DNA of 64,000 nt from Clostridia bacterium (GTDB taxonomy: Bacteria > Bacillota > Clostridia > Oscillospirales > Acutalibacteraceae), in contig JAGAJB010000036.1 in the NCBI GenBank assembly GCA_017626295.1, forward strand, positions 1 through 64,000, read 5' to 3'. The translations under genes were made by a program, and so were the position numbers. This document shows, in pieces, positions 51,539 through 61,449 of the stretch. The notes below the pieces were generated by a model. It was not told the DNA's origin, searched no databases, and saw nothing but the letters and a program-made list of their open reading frames with translations. Within the stretch, counting starts at the first letter, position 1. Each line of letters opens with the position of its first letter.

Positions 51539-53096
51539 TATTTTCGCTCCTTTCTTCTTCAATATCACCCAAGGTTGCGAAAGCCGCATTTCTGCCCGAG
51601 GCTACTGATGAACTCACACCCGAAAGTTGAGCACCCCAACCGCCGCAAAACCGTAAACCTTTTGTGTCACAGTCTGTGGCTTCGGTCATAATTCGCGGTA
51701 CTATACCGTCCCAATCATCACCGAAATAACCGTAAATTGTGCCTTGCGGAGTATTTGTGTATCTTGCGAAAGTAACAGGGGTTGCCACTTCAAGTTCCTC
51801 AATATTGTTATGGATAGTTATGCCTGTTGCCTGTTCATAGTTTGCTATAAGGCGAGCCGCAAGCATATCCTTTTCTTCAAAGTAATTTTCGGGGGAAACG
51901 TCTGCCCAACAGTTATCTGTATAAAGTGTTGTAAGGCACAAAACAGTAGTTCCTGCAGGGGAGCAGTCGGGATTTGCAATATTTAAACAAACAGCCGCCT
52001 GAGCATTGTTTGAATCTATGGATTTCATAAGTGTAAACTGATACGCAGTATCGGCACTATCAGTTATAAAAACGGAATAATCTTTAATTCCCAAATCTTT
52101 CGGAGAACGGTTTAATCCGAGGTAAACACACGCGCCTCTCGCACCGTAAGTACGTGCATTAGTTCTCTTTACGGCTGAAACGGGTACATCCGATTTTTTC
52201 ATCATCTTTGAGTAAGCGGTTGTAGGGGAGCAAGTACAGATAATGTGGTTACACTCTATTCTCTCACCGTTTTTAAGGATAACACCGCTTGCGTGTCCGT
52301 CTTTAAAAAGTATTCTTGAAACGTGGGAATTATAGCGTATTTCACCGTCGTGATCTTCAAGCGCACCTGCTAAAGCCATACTTAAAGCGTGACTTCTGAA
52401 CGTGGGAACAACGGAGCCGTATTTAAGGTAAGAATGTACCATAGAAACGTAGTGTGTAAAACTGAGTCTGTCGCAGTCAACGCCCAGGTACATCCAGTAT
52501 GCATTAAATATTTCCTGTGCCTTTTGCGGAACGCCTAAAGCATTAAGAACTTCGTTAACAGAATAAGGTGCAGTTCTCACAAAATTACCGTGTTCTTTCA
52601 TAATACGACGGATTTCTCTCAGGTTATACTGACCGTCGCTTTCTGAAAAATAAGTGGTCGCTTTCTCAATATATTCTGCAAGATTGAAGAGTTTTTCCAT
52701 TGACTTTTTGCTACCGGGAACATAAGTTTCCATAGCATTTATAAAGTTTTCAACACCAAAGGGCATTGTAACGTCAATTTTTGTGCCGTCAGATGATTTA
52801 CTTACAAGTCTGAATGCATCCGGAACATCAGTCCAACTGATTTTTTCGCTGATACCTATTGAATCAAAAATACGGCGCAACTCACCAAGCCCCGCTTCTT
52901 TTGAAAATCCGCAGAGTTGATGTAAAGAAACGTCAAATTCAAATCTACCGCGGACAAAACTGGAAGTAAATCCGCCGGGAGCATTGTGACGCTCAAGTAA
53001 AAGGACTTTTTTGCCTTCTTTAGCAGCACAAACTGCGGCGGTTAAACCGCCGCAACCTGCACCTATAACTATAATATCATAGTTGTTGTCTGACAT
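51528..53096 (-). CDS. Phytoene-desaturase/retinol-saturase-like FAD enzyme
   Basis: A 522-residue flavoprotein with the FAD motif IIVIGAGCGGLTAAVCAAKEGKKV near the N-terminus, followed by LLLERHNAPGGF. The C-terminal FAD segment GLRFCGGWGAQLSGVSSSVASGRNAA is typical of CrtI, carotenoid isomerase and retinol-saturase enzymes. These reduce or desaturate long polyenes or related unsaturated substrates. No carotenoid genes are in the window. It directly follows iolG (2 bp), so it is expressed with inositol catabolism. The substrate is unknown. Confidence 0.85.
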   Translation of the reverse strand: MSDNNYDIIVIGAGCGGLTAAVCAAKEGKKVLLLERHNAPGGFTSSFVRGRFEFDVSLHQLCGFSKEAGLGELRRIFDSIGISEKISWTDVPDAFRLVSKSSDGTKIDVTMPFGVENFINAMETYVPGSKKSMEKLFNLAEYIEKATTYFSESDGQYNLREIRRIMKEHGNFVRTAPYSVNEVLNALGVPQKAQEIFNAYWMYLGVDCDRLSFTHYVSMVHSYLKYGSVVPTFRSHALSMALAGALEDHDGEIRYNSHVSRILFKDGHASGVILKNGERIECNHIICTCSPTTAYSKMMKKSDVPVSAVKRTNARTYGARGACVYLGLNRSPKDLGIKDYSVFITDSADTAYQFTLMKSIDSNNAQAAVCLNIANPDCSPAGTTVLCLTTLYTDNCWADVSPENYFEEKDMLAARLIANYEQATGITIHNNIEELEVATPVTFARYTNTPQGTIYGYFGDDWDGIVPRIMTEATDCDTKGLRFCGGWGAQLSGVSSSVASGRNAAFATLGDIEEERSENNEK

Positions 53097-53098
53097 TT

Positions 53099-54106
53099 TT
53101 ATTTAATCTCCGAGAGTTTAACAGGTCTGCCTTCGTTGGCGGATTTCTCAGCAGCAAGAGCAATCTTAACCGACTGAAGACCGGCATGGATACCAACAGG
53201 TGTTTCCTTGTTATTTATACAGCAGTCAACGAACTGTCTGACCTCTTCCGAGAATGAACCCATATATCTTTCGAGGAAGAAATAGAGGGGTTTTTCACCT
53301 GTAACGCCGTTAGCATCTGAAATGACTGCAGTTGAGAGTGTATCGTTAGATGTACTAACCATACCTTTTGAACCGAAAAGTTCAGCCCTTTGGTCATAAC
53401 CGTACATTGCCTGACGTGAGTTATCAATAACTGCAAGAGCACCGTTTTTCATTTTCATTGAAATGATGGCTGTATCAAAGTCACCGTATTCACGGATACC
53501 GGGATTGATAAGAGCATCTGCATAAACATAAAGTTCTTCAACGTCACTGTTTGTAAGGAAGCAAGCCATATCAAAATCGTGAATTGTCATATCAAGGAAG
53601 ATACTTGCCGCACAGTAACCAACAGGGGGTGCCTGAGGGTCACGTGATGTTATTTTAAGAATTTGTGCATCACCGATTTTGCCTTCATCATATGCTTTTC
53701 TGACTGCGGCAAAGTTATGGTCAAAACGACGGTTGAAGCCAACCTGGAATTTAACTTCGGGATGAGCCTTAAGGGCTTCTGCAATTTCAAGAATTTTATC
53801 AACTGTGTTAGCAAGCGGTTTTTCACAGAAAACGTGTTTGCCTGCTTTAATTGCTTCAATTGAAATCGGAGCGTGAGTATCAGTTGAAGAACAAACGAGA
53901 ACTGCATCTATTGTTTCATCTTCGATGATTTTTTTGTAATCTGTGTAGATTTTCTCAACACCGAAACTTTCGCAGAATGCTTTTGTTTCGTCATTCATAA
54001 ATGGGTCTGCAATAGCGGTAACTGTTGCATTTTTTACGTGATATGAAATTGATTCAAGGTGAACCTTACCAATACGGCCTGCACCGATAATACCAATGTT
54101 AAGCAT
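53099..54106 (-). CDS. iolG: Inositol 2-dehydrogenase
   Basis: A 335-residue Gfo/Idh/MocA family protein. It has GIIGAGRIGKVH (4-15, NAD site), CEKPLANTVDK (about 95-105), QVGFNRRFDHNF (about 124-135), and DMTIHDFDMACF with the catalytic Asp and His. The match with IolG is strong, and the operon supports it. It oxidises myo-inositol to scyllo-inosose with NAD, the first step of the pathway. It lies 30 bases after iolA. Confidence 0.93.
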   Translation of the reverse strand: MLNIGIIGAGRIGKVHLESISYHVKNATVTAIADPFMNDETKAFCESFGVEKIYTDYKKIIEDETIDAVLVCSSTDTHAPISIEAIKAGKHVFCEKPLANTVDKILEIAEALKAHPEVKFQVGFNRRFDHNFAAVRKAYDEGKIGDAQILKITSRDPQAPPVGYCAASIFLDMTIHDFDMACFLTNSDVEELYVYADALINPGIREYGDFDTAIISMKMKNGALAVIDNSRQAMYGYDQRAELFGSKGMVSTSNDTLSTAVISDANGVTGEKPLYFFLERYMGSFSEEVRQFVDCCINNKETPVGIHAGLQSVKIALAAEKSANEGRPVKLSEIK

Positions 54107-54136
54107 AATTATTATGTCCTTTCACTTTTAAAATAA

Positions 54137-55648
54137 TCAGATAGTTCCGTCCCATGTTGAAACTTCTGTTTTCTTGATTTCTTCTTCATCAAACCAGCGT
54201 GTAGTTACACATTTGCTTTCGGTAAAGAAACGGTAGGCATCTTTACCGAGACAGTGAAGATCACCGAAGAATGAATCTTTATGACCTGTAAAGGGGAAGA
54301 AACCGATAGGAACGGGGATACCGACGTTTACACCGACCATACCGCCGTGAGTATGGCGTGCAAATTCACGGGCATAGTGACCGTTCTGAGTGAAAATAAC
54401 AGAGCCGTTAGCATAGGGGTTAGCATTCATAACCGCAAGACCTTCGTGGAAATCTTTAACCCTCTTAACGCAAAGAACAGGACCGAAAACTTCATCTGTG
54501 CCGATTGTCATATCTTCCGTTACGTTATCAAAGATTGTGGGGCCGACAAAGTAACCGTCTTTAAGTTCTTCGGGAAGTTCGGGGTTTCTGCCGTCAAGAA
54601 CAAGAGTTGCGCCCTCTTTAACACCTTTTTCGATGTCTGCAACAACTTCTTCGTAGTGCTTTTTGTATGTAATCGGACCAAGTTTTGATGATTTATCAAC
54701 TGAGTTACCGACTTTGATTTTCATAGCCTGTTTTTTGAGTTCTGCAACAAATTCGTCTGCAATGGACTCTTGAACAACACAGCAGGAAAGTGCCATACAA
54801 CGCTGACCTGCACAACCGTATGCAGAGTTAATGATACCTGCAACGGTACGCTCAATGGGAGCATCTTCAAGAACAAGAGCGTGGTTTTTAGCCTGGCAGA
54901 GAGCCTGAACACGCTTGCCTGCTTTTGCGGCTCTTTCGTAAATTAGTTTTCCTACTGGTGTTGAGCCAACGAACGTGATACCTTTAATATCGGGATGGTC
55001 AAGAAGGGTGTTGATTTCGTTTCTTGAGCATGTAACAATATTAACAACGCCGTTGGGCATACCTGCATCTTTATAGAGTTCTGCAATTTTTAAGGCAGTT
55101 CTGGGCGTAAGTGAAGCGGCTTTTAATACGATAGTGTTACCGCAAGCGACACAGGTGGGAACCATCCAACCGAAAGGAATCATTGCGGGGAAGTTAACTG
55201 GAACAATACCTGCGAAAACGCCCATTGATTCACGGTATAAAACTGTGTCGTAGCCTTTTGAGGCATCCATAAGGCTTTCGCCCATCATAAGTGAGGGGAC
55301 TTGTGTTGCAAGTTCGGTACCTTCTTTTGCTTTAAGTACGTCGCCCTCAGCCTCTGACCAAACTTTGCCGTTTTCTTCGGCAACGAGTCTTGTGAGTTCT
55401 TCCATATGTTCAATAAGAAGATTGCGAACGTTATAAAGAATCTGTGATCTTTTAATTGCAGGGGTAGCATTCCAACCGGGATATGCTGCCTTTGCAGCCT
55501 CAACGGCGGCAAGAACTTCATCATTTGTACAGCAAGGTGCATAACCTGTTATTTCGCCTGTGCTGGGGTTATGAAGGTCGTACCATACATCTGTTTTAGA
55601 TTCAACAAACTCGCCGTTGCAAAAATATTTAAGTTTTTCTGCTGACAT
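54137..55648 (-). CDS. iolA: CoA-acylating (methyl)malonate-semialdehyde dehydrogenase
   Basis: A 503-residue aldehyde dehydrogenase. Cys284 in GQRCMA is the catalytic thiol. PVNFPAMIPF (150-159) with Asn152, and GITFVGSTPVG (223-233, NAD site) match the MmsA/IolA subfamily, which makes acetyl-CoA and CO2 from malonic semialdehyde with CoA. Lack of the usual catalytic Glu in the ALDH Glu motif (here QAKNHALVLEDA) fits this CoA-dependent class. It is the last step of the inositol pathway. Confidence 0.93.
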   Translation of the reverse strand: MSAEKLKYFCNGEFVESKTDVWYDLHNPSTGEITGYAPCCTNDEVLAAVEAAKAAYPGWNATPAIKRSQILYNVRNLLIEHMEELTRLVAEENGKVWSEAEGDVLKAKEGTELATQVPSLMMGESLMDASKGYDTVLYRESMGVFAGIVPVNFPAMIPFGWMVPTCVACGNTIVLKAASLTPRTALKIAELYKDAGMPNGVVNIVTCSRNEINTLLDHPDIKGITFVGSTPVGKLIYERAAKAGKRVQALCQAKNHALVLEDAPIERTVAGIINSAYGCAGQRCMALSCCVVQESIADEFVAELKKQAMKIKVGNSVDKSSKLGPITYKKHYEEVVADIEKGVKEGATLVLDGRNPELPEELKDGYFVGPTIFDNVTEDMTIGTDEVFGPVLCVKRVKDFHEGLAVMNANPYANGSVIFTQNGHYAREFARHTHGGMVGVNVGIPVPIGFFPFTGHKDSFFGDLHCLGKDAYRFFTESKCVTTRWFDEEEIKKTEVSTWDGTI

Positions 55649-55680
55649 TATATTTTCACCTTTCTTGGTTCTTAATTTAA

Positions 55681-56574
55681 TTATAATCCTGCTTTTTCAG
55701 CAATATATTTTCTCGCTTTTACTGCATACTCAAAGGGGTTAGCGATAGCGGGATCCTGTTCTGCTTCTACAAGAACGTAACCTTCGTAACCGTTTTCTGC
55801 AAGTACATCGAAAATAGGCGCAAAGTCTATAACACCGTCACCGGGTACTGTGAAAGTACCTTTTCTGACACCCTGGAGGAAACTTTCGCCTTTTGCCTTG
55901 ACGTCAGCGATAACATCGGGACGAATATCTTTAAGATGTACGTGTTTAATGCGTTTGATGTATTTCTTAAGAATATACATATAATCCTCACCGCAATAAG
56001 CAAGGTGACCTGAATCGAAAAGAAGATTGAAAAGTTCGGGATCTGTATTCTCCATAAGTCTGTCTATTTCAGCCGCAGTCTGAACAACAGTACCCATATG
56101 GTGATGGAAAGTGAGTGTAATGCCCATATCTTTAGCAACTTTACCGAGTTTGTTAAGACCTGTGCAAAGCATATCCCATTCTTCATCGTTCATTACATAT
56201 TTATCATCAAATATCGAAAGGTCGGTGCCTTGAATTGAATGACCCTGTTCGGAAACGCCTACTACCTTAGCACCCATTTCTTTAAGGAATGTAATATGTT
56301 TGATAAACTCTTTTTCGGTTTCCTCGTAAGGTTTAGTTGTAAGGAAAGTTGAGAACCAGGCGTTACAAATCTGCATACCGCGAAGGTCAAGAGCCTTTTT
56401 AAGAACAGTTGTATCTTTAGGGTACTTGTTACCGACTTCGCAACCGGTGAAACCTGCAAGTGCCATTTCGGATATACATTGTTCAAATGTGTTTTCTGCT
56501 CCAAGGTCAGGCATATCGTCGTTTGTCCAGGCGATAGGAGCAATACCGAGTTTTACTTTGTTTTTATCAAGCAT
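55681..56574 (-). CDS. iolE: Myo-inosose-2 dehydratase
   Basis: A 297-residue TIM barrel protein (AP-endonuclease family 2) with [17 protein letters not shown] at the N-terminus, [14 protein letters not shown] (about 153-166), [14 protein letters not shown] and [11 protein letters not shown], all as in IolE. It dehydrates 2-keto-myo-inositol to a diketone. Its start overlaps the iolD stop by one base. The neighbours make the assignment secure. Confidence 0.95.
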   Translation of the reverse strand: MLDKNKVKLGIAPIAWTNDDMPDLGAENTFEQCISEMALAGFTGCEVGNKYPKDTTVLKKALDLRGMQICNAWFSTFLTTKPYEETEKEFIKHITFLKEMGAKVVGVSEQGHSIQGTDLSIFDDKYVMNDEEWDMLCTGLNKLGKVAKDMGITLTFHHHMGTVVQTAAEIDRLMENTDPELFNLLFDSGHLAYCGEDYMYILKKYIKRIKHVHLKDIRPDVIADVKAKGESFLQGVRKGTFTVPGDGVIDFAPIFDVLAENGYEGYVLVEAEQDPAIANPFEYAVKARKYIAEKAGL

Positions 56575-58487
56575 CAGAATTTCCTCGCTTTTCTAAGATT
56601 TTCTTCTTTATTTTCAAATGCGGTATTGACCGCTTTATTTGATGAAGTTGATGCAATACCGACGTGCCACCAAGCACCGTAACCGTCGGTCATTGTTTTG
56701 GGAAGTACTTTTATATCAATAAGTGTCGAAACAACTTGCTTTTTACTGTCAATAAGTGCCGCTTCAAGTTCTTCGAGAGTTGTTGCGGTATAAGTTTTTA
56801 CACCGTAACCGGAAGCACATTTAGCAAAATCAATGGGGAAAATTTCACCGAGGAGATTTCCGTTTTCATCGCGTTTACGGAATTCTGTTGCAAGGTTTCC
56901 GATACCGTTTGACATCTGAAGATTGTTAATACAACCGAAGCCTGAGTTATCAAATAAAAGAACGTTGATTTTTTTGTTTTCCTGGATTGATGTAACAAGT
57001 TCACTGTGAAGCATTAAGTAACTGCCGTCACCGCAGAAAGCGTAAACTTCTCTGTCGGGCTCTGCAAGTTTTGAACCTAATGCACCTGCTATCTCGTAAC
57101 CCATACAGGAATAGCCGTATTCCATATTGTAGGTGTAAAGACTGTCGGTAGTCCACATTCTTTGCATACAACCGGGGAGTGAACCTGCCGCCGCAACCGC
57201 GATAGCATCATCGTCGATTATTTTTCTTATAAGTGCAAGAGCAGCAGTCTGTGTGATAGTACCGCCTGTTTTTTCTACAAATTCGGGGATAGTATCTTCG
57301 TATCTGGCTTTTATGATAGGTTCAAAATCTTCCGTGTATTTATATTCGGAAAGGCGAAGCATTTCTTCATCCCAGGCTTTTTTTGCATCTTCAATTTCAG
57401 TTGTGTACTCTGTTTTATAATCGTCTATTTCAATATCAAGAGCCTCTATACCGAGTTTGGCATCACAAACGGCTTTTGTTGCAGAGAGTTTGTATGCATC
57501 AAATCTGTCTGTGTTAACGGTTATGAACTTCGCATCATCTCTGAAAAGTGATTTTGAAGCAGTTGTAAAGTCAGAGAAACGTGTACCTACACCTATAATA
57601 ACATCAGCATCTTTGGCGATAAGATTAGCAGAAAGGTTACCTGTAACACCTACACCGCCCATATTGAGTTTATGTGAAGAAAGAACGGAAGATTTACCGC
57701 TTTGTGTTTCTGCAAAGGGGATATTGTGCTTTTCGCAGAAGTTCTGTAAAGTTTCGCCTGCTTCAGAGTATCTGACACCACCGCCTGCAATAACAAGAGG
57801 TTTCTTTGCAGATTTTAAAATCTCGGCAATATCGGAGATTTCATCACTTGCAGGAGCAATTCTTGTGATTTTATGTACTCTCTTTTTGAAGAATTCTTCG
57901 GGATAATCGTAACTTTCGCCCTCAACATCCTGGCAAAGAGCAATGCAGACCGCACCTGTGTTACCTGTGTCGGTAAGAACGCGCATAGCGTTAATCATTG
58001 CAGACATAAGTTGCTCGGGACGTACAATTCTGTCCCAATATCTGCAAACAGGTTTGTAGGCATCATTTGTTGTTACTGATAATGAATAAGGTTGCTCGAA
58101 CTGTTGTAAAACAGGGTCGGGCTGACGGCAAGCGAATGTGTCAGCAGGGAACAGTAAGAGGGGAATGTTATTAACAGTAGCGGTAGCGGCTGCCGTAATC
58201 ATATTAGCAGCACCGGGACCTATTGAAGAAGAGCAAGCAATTATTTTTCTTCTGTTATGCTGTTTTGCAAAACTTGTGGCAACGTGTGCCATACCTTGTT
58301 CGTTTTTTCCTTGATAAACCTTGAGGGAGCCTCTGTTTTCATCAAGAGCCTGACCGAGACCGCAAACTATACCGTGACCGAAAACTGTAAAAATACCGTC
58401 AACGAACTTAGTTTCTTTGCCGTCAAAGGATACGTACTGATTGTCAAGAAACTTAACAAGAGCCTGACCCATAGTCATAATAGGCAT
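56574..58487 (-). CDS. iolD: 3D-trihydroxycyclohexane-1,2-dione hydrolase (IolD)
   Basis: A 637-residue thiamine diphosphate enzyme. It has the N-terminal ThDP-pyrimidine domain with [17 protein letters not shown] (about 60-76), whose Glu activates the cofactor, a central Rossmann domain, and a C-terminal ThDP/Mg domain with [14 protein letters not shown] followed by [12 protein letters not shown]. This length and the VSFDG sequence near 20 fit IolD, which cleaves the inositol ring. It follows iolB by 24 bases. Confidence 0.95.
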   Translation of the reverse strand: MPIMTMGQALVKFLDNQYVSFDGKETKFVDGIFTVFGHGIVCGLGQALDENRGSLKVYQGKNEQGMAHVATSFAKQHNRRKIIACSSSIGPGAANMITAAATATVNNIPLLLFPADTFACRQPDPVLQQFEQPYSLSVTTNDAYKPVCRYWDRIVRPEQLMSAMINAMRVLTDTGNTGAVCIALCQDVEGESYDYPEEFFKKRVHKITRIAPASDEISDIAEILKSAKKPLVIAGGGVRYSEAGETLQNFCEKHNIPFAETQSGKSSVLSSHKLNMGGVGVTGNLSANLIAKDADVIIGVGTRFSDFTTASKSLFRDDAKFITVNTDRFDAYKLSATKAVCDAKLGIEALDIEIDDYKTEYTTEIEDAKKAWDEEMLRLSEYKYTEDFEPIIKARYEDTIPEFVEKTGGTITQTAALALIRKIIDDDAIAVAAAGSLPGCMQRMWTTDSLYTYNMEYGYSCMGYEIAGALGSKLAEPDREVYAFCGDGSYLMLHSELVTSIQENKKINVLLFDNSGFGCINNLQMSNGIGNLATEFRKRDENGNLLGEIFPIDFAKCASGYGVKTYTATTLEELEAALIDSKKQVVSTLIDIKVLPKTMTDGYGAWWHVGIASTSSNKAVNTAFENKEENLRKARKF

Positions 58488-58511
58488 TTATATCACTCCT
58501 AAAAGAATAAT

Positions 58512-59279
58512 TTATTTAGTAAGCCACTGATGTTCTTCGGAAACAAATCTTGTTGTTTTAAGCCAAGGGTCATCGGGAAGATGACGCACCATCCAGATAT
58601 AGCACATCTCATAACCCGGAGCAACAACTTGTTCGTGGTCTTTGCCGTCGGGAATATATACCGCACTGCCTTGAACACTTTTGAAAACGTCATCACCTAC
58701 AAATGCCGCCCCGAAACCTTGGGGTTTATCGAATTGATAATAATAAACTTCGGGTTGCGGATGGTGGTGAGGGGGATAACTTGACCAACGTCCCGGTTGG
58801 TTATAAACCTCTCCGAGAACCATATTTGAATATGGTGCGTTATCGTGGTCAAAAACAGTTGAAACAATTCTGTAACCTGCACCGTCCCATTGGTCTTTAC
58901 CGAAATGCTGATAAAGAATCATATCGGGTGTATAAAAAACAGGTGTAAAAATAATATCATTATCTGTCTGTTGTATAAGAATTTCAGAGGGTTTATTTGC
59001 TTTTACGGTAACTTCTGTCTGTTTCGGAACGTGTAAGCAGTAAGATGCTTTAACAAAGGGGTTTTCTCTTACCATATTTTTGTTTTCACCGTTCCAACTG
59101 ATGTCAACATCGCCGTAAAGAATAAGGAAAGCAGTTTCGCAGTCCTCATCATATAATGTGAAAGTGTCACCGCTGTCAAAACGCTTGACTTTTATATTCA
59201 TAAGCATATCAGCGTGTTTTCCGTTCATTTCACAGATAATGCGTTCATTATTCTCGTTGAAAGAAAGTTTTTCAAACAT
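58512..59279 (-). CDS. iolB: 5-deoxy-glucuronate isomerase
   Basis: A 255-residue cupin protein. PPHHHPQPEVYYYQFDKPQGFG (about 168-189) with its His cluster and Glu is the metal site of IolB/KduI-type isomerases. It converts 5-deoxyglucuronate to 2-deoxy-5-keto-gluconate. Neighbours iolD and iolC flank it, with one extra gene between iolB and iolC. AAAGGA precedes the ATG. Confidence 0.94.
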   Translation of the reverse strand: MFEKLSFNENNERIICEMNGKHADMLMNIKVKRFDSGDTFTLYDEDCETAFLILYGDVDISWNGENKNMVRENPFVKASYCLHVPKQTEVTVKANKPSEILIQQTDNDIIFTPVFYTPDMILYQHFGKDQWDGAGYRIVSTVFDHDNAPYSNMVLGEVYNQPGRWSSYPPHHHPQPEVYYYQFDKPQGFGAAFVGDDVFKSVQGSAVYIPDGKDHEQVVAPGYEMCYIWMVRHLPDDPWLKTTRFVSEEHQWLTK

Positions 59280-59302
59280 TTTGTTTCATTCCTTTCGGGT
59301 AA

Positions 59303-60043
59303 TTAAACGTTTTCGGATGATACATCGGTAACTTTGTCATCTGTAAGGTTACCGCTTGCGCTAATGGGAATCAATTCGCCTAAATAAGTGGGTTCGGGTT
59401 GAATTATACACCAAACAAAATCTTTGCATCGTGCAAGACATTCGCGAATATTATTGTAAGTTCTCACGTCAATAGCGTAATTATACTGCCCGTCGGCAAC
59501 CACTCCGTATGCTTCAAGACCGAGTTTTCTTGCATCGTAAATGGCTCTGTATAAATGATACTTCTGTGTAACAATAACAAGTGACTCAACATAAAAAACA
59601 TCTCTTGCACGGTACATCGATTCATAAGTCGAGAAGCCGGCGTGGTCCATAAAAACTTCGTCGGGAACTGCACCGCATTCGATAGCGAAGTTTTTCATTA
59701 CGTTAACTTCGTCGTATTCTTCTCTGCCGTGGTCACCACTCATAAGAAGTCTGTCGGTACAGTCGGTATTGTAAACTTCGATACCGCGGTTAAGACGTTC
59801 TTCAAGCATATGTGACGGGTCTTCACCCCATACGCCTGCGCCTAAAACCATAACACAGTCAACTGTTTTTTCTTCAAATTCCTCTTGGGTGAGAATGTAT
59901 TGTGAAGAGTAATTTATAATATATATGTTTAAAATAACGGGAATTGAGGCAAGAAGTAAGACTAAGAGTAAACAAACGGAAATGATTTTTTTAAAATTGA
60001 GTTTCTTTTGGTTTTCCTTTTTCGCTTTTTTAAACTTCTTCAT
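59303..60043 (-). CDS. SanA/YdcF-like DUF218 membrane protein
   Basis: A 246-residue protein with a very basic start (KKFKKAKKENQKKLNFKK), one membrane helix (about 22-43), and a DUF218 domain outside: VMVLGAGVWGEDPSHMLEERLNRGIEVY, LMSGDHGREEYDEV, STYESMYRARDVF and VIVTQKYHLYRAIY. SanA in E. coli affects envelope permeability and vancomycin sensitivity; its chemistry is not settled. Its place inside an inositol operon, between iolC and iolB, is odd. The C-terminal 25 residues are a polar tail. Confidence 0.85.
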   Translation of the reverse strand: MKKFKKAKKENQKKLNFKKIISVCLLLVLLLASIPVILNIYIINYSSQYILTQEEFEEKTVDCVMVLGAGVWGEDPSHMLEERLNRGIEVYNTDCTDRLLMSGDHGREEYDEVNVMKNFAIECGAVPDEVFMDHAGFSTYESMYRARDVFYVESLVIVTQKYHLYRAIYDARKLGLEAYGVVADGQYNYAIDVRTYNNIRECLARCKDFVWCIIQPEPTYLGELIPISASGNLTDDKVTDVSSENV

Positions 60044-60049
60044 TTTTAT

Positions 60050-61066
60050 TTAACCTCGTGCGATCATTTCGCCGTATTCTTCTTTTTCCTTTTTTATAAA
60101 TTCTTTTACAGCATCAACTGTGGGCATATCCTGTGAACAAGCGTGACTTGCAACGAGCATAGCGGCAGAAGCAGAACCGAATTCAAGGGCGTCAATTATA
60201 TCCCAACCTTCAAAAATGCTGTAAAGGAATGCTGATGCGTAACCGTCCCCGCCACCGAATGATTTAAGGAGTTTTACGGGGAAAGGTTTGATTTTGTAGT
60301 TTTCACCGTCGTTTGTATAAGCGGTTGAACCTTCTTTGCCGTGTTTGATAATAACAATTTTTGTGCCGTTACTGTGCCAATATTTTGCACTTGTTTCATC
60401 TGTACCGTCAAGACCGATAAGTTTTTCTGTTAGGTCAAACTCTTCGCGGGAGCCTAAGATAATATCTGCTTTAGCGGCGACTGTTGAATAGTAAATTGCA
60501 ATTTCATCGCTGTTTTTCCAGTTATAAGCACGGTAGTCAATATCGAAAATTACAGGTATGTTGTTTTTCTTTGCAAGGAGCGTTGCTTTAAGTGCAGCCT
60601 CTCTTGATGGGCTTTCACAAAGGGCTGTACCTGAAATAAGGAGTGCTTTGGCTTTCTTTATATATTCCTCGTCAATATCTTCAACAGAAAGTTTAAGGTC
60701 TGCAGCCTCGTTTCTGTACATAAGAATGGAACTTTCTGTTTCAGAGCGAATTTCTGTAAATGTGAGACCGATTTTTTCGCCGTTTGTACAGCGTGTGATA
60801 TGAGAACAGTCTATACCTTCATTTTTGAAGAAATTCTCAACAAACGTTCCTAATTCATCATCGGAAACTTTTGCGAAGAATCCGCACTTCTTACCGAGTC
60901 TTGAAAGACCTACGGCAATATTGGCAGGTGAGCCCCCTAAATATCTTTTGAAAGTTGTGCTTTCTGAAAGAGGGCAGTAGTAGTCGGTAGGATTGAAGTC
61001 AACTGCAACTCTGCCGAGAAGAATCAAATCATATTCTTTGTTGTTATCGAATTCTATGTATTTCAT
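60050..61066 (-). CDS. iolC: 5-dehydro-2-deoxygluconokinase
   Basis: A 338-residue PfkB-family kinase with YLGGSPANIAVGLSRLGKK (about 43-61, substrate loop), FAKVSDDELG, and the anion-hole/catalytic KLLKSFGGGDGYASAFL (about 274-290) with Asp as base. It phosphorylates 2-deoxy-5-keto-gluconate. The aldolase IolJ that would follow is not present here; a fructose-bisphosphate aldolase elsewhere may act. It is the first gene of the operon, with CGGGAG upstream and its own promoter. Confidence 0.93.
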   Translation of the reverse strand: MKYIEFDNNKEYDLILLGRVAVDFNPTDYYCPLSESTTFKRYLGGSPANIAVGLSRLGKKCGFFAKVSDDELGTFVENFFKNEGIDCSHITRCTNGEKIGLTFTEIRSETESSILMYRNEAADLKLSVEDIDEEYIKKAKALLISGTALCESPSREAALKATLLAKKNNIPVIFDIDYRAYNWKNSDEIAIYYSTVAAKADIILGSREEFDLTEKLIGLDGTDETSAKYWHSNGTKIVIIKHGKEGSTAYTNDGENYKIKPFPVKLLKSFGGGDGYASAFLYSIFEGWDIIDALEFGSASAAMLVASHACSQDMPTVDAVKEFIKKEKEEYGEMIARG

Positions 61067-61084
61067 AAATATGTCTCCCGATTT

Positions 61085-61153
61085 TATTTTACTATGTAAA
61101 ATATACTACAATTTGTTTTATAAATCAATAATAAACACCATATTTTGCTATGT
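61085..61153. promoter_or_regulatory. 13-mer repeats flanking the iol promoter
   Basis: TATTTTACTATGT (61085-61097) and TATTTTGCTATGT (61141-61153) differ at one base and lie 56 bp apart in the same orientation. One is just downstream of the -10 box and the other upstream of the -35 box. They are probable operator sites for an IolR-like repressor. Confidence 0.5.
61100..61128 (-). promoter_or_regulatory. Promoter of the iol operon
   Basis: On the minus strand, TTGATT (61123-61128) and TATATT (61100-61105) with a 17-bp spacer, about 34 bp before iolC. Confidence 0.7.
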
Positions 61154-61219
61154 ATTCCCATTATGAAAAATAACAGTAAAAACTAGATGTTTTATACAAA
61201 AATCCTGTTTATGAAATAA

Positions 61220-61259
61220 AAATAACGAGAGCCGTCTGTAAAAACGGCTCTCGTTATTT
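61220..61259 (-). terminator. Orphan 16-bp hairpin between divergent genes
   Basis: A perfect 16-bp stem (61220-61235 with 61244-61259). The minus strand continues ATTTTTATTT, a terminator-like tail. No recognised gene would be ended by it. A second inverted repeat, TAAAGTTA/TAACTTTA, lies at 61263-61287. The rest of 61154-61392 shows no reading frame. Confidence 0.55.
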
Positions 61260-61392
61260 GCGTAAAGTTATTGGCGTATTAACTTTAGAAATATGTTAAC
61301 ACTCTTTTAACAGAAAATCAAGAGAAAAAAGATGGTGATATTTAACAAATATTGACCCTTAAAATTATGCAATCGTTTTTATATCACTATAA

Positions 61393-61421
61393 TTGCTTTT
61401 TATATACTATTGTGTTAAAAT
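61393..61421 (+). promoter_or_regulatory. Promoter of the lysoplasmalogenase-like operon
   Basis: TTGCTT (61393-61398) and TAAAAT (61416-61421) with a 17-bp spacer, about 28 bp before the start. Confidence 0.6.
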
Positions 61422-61449
61422 TGTGTAAAACAGGGGTTGAGGTGGGGAT

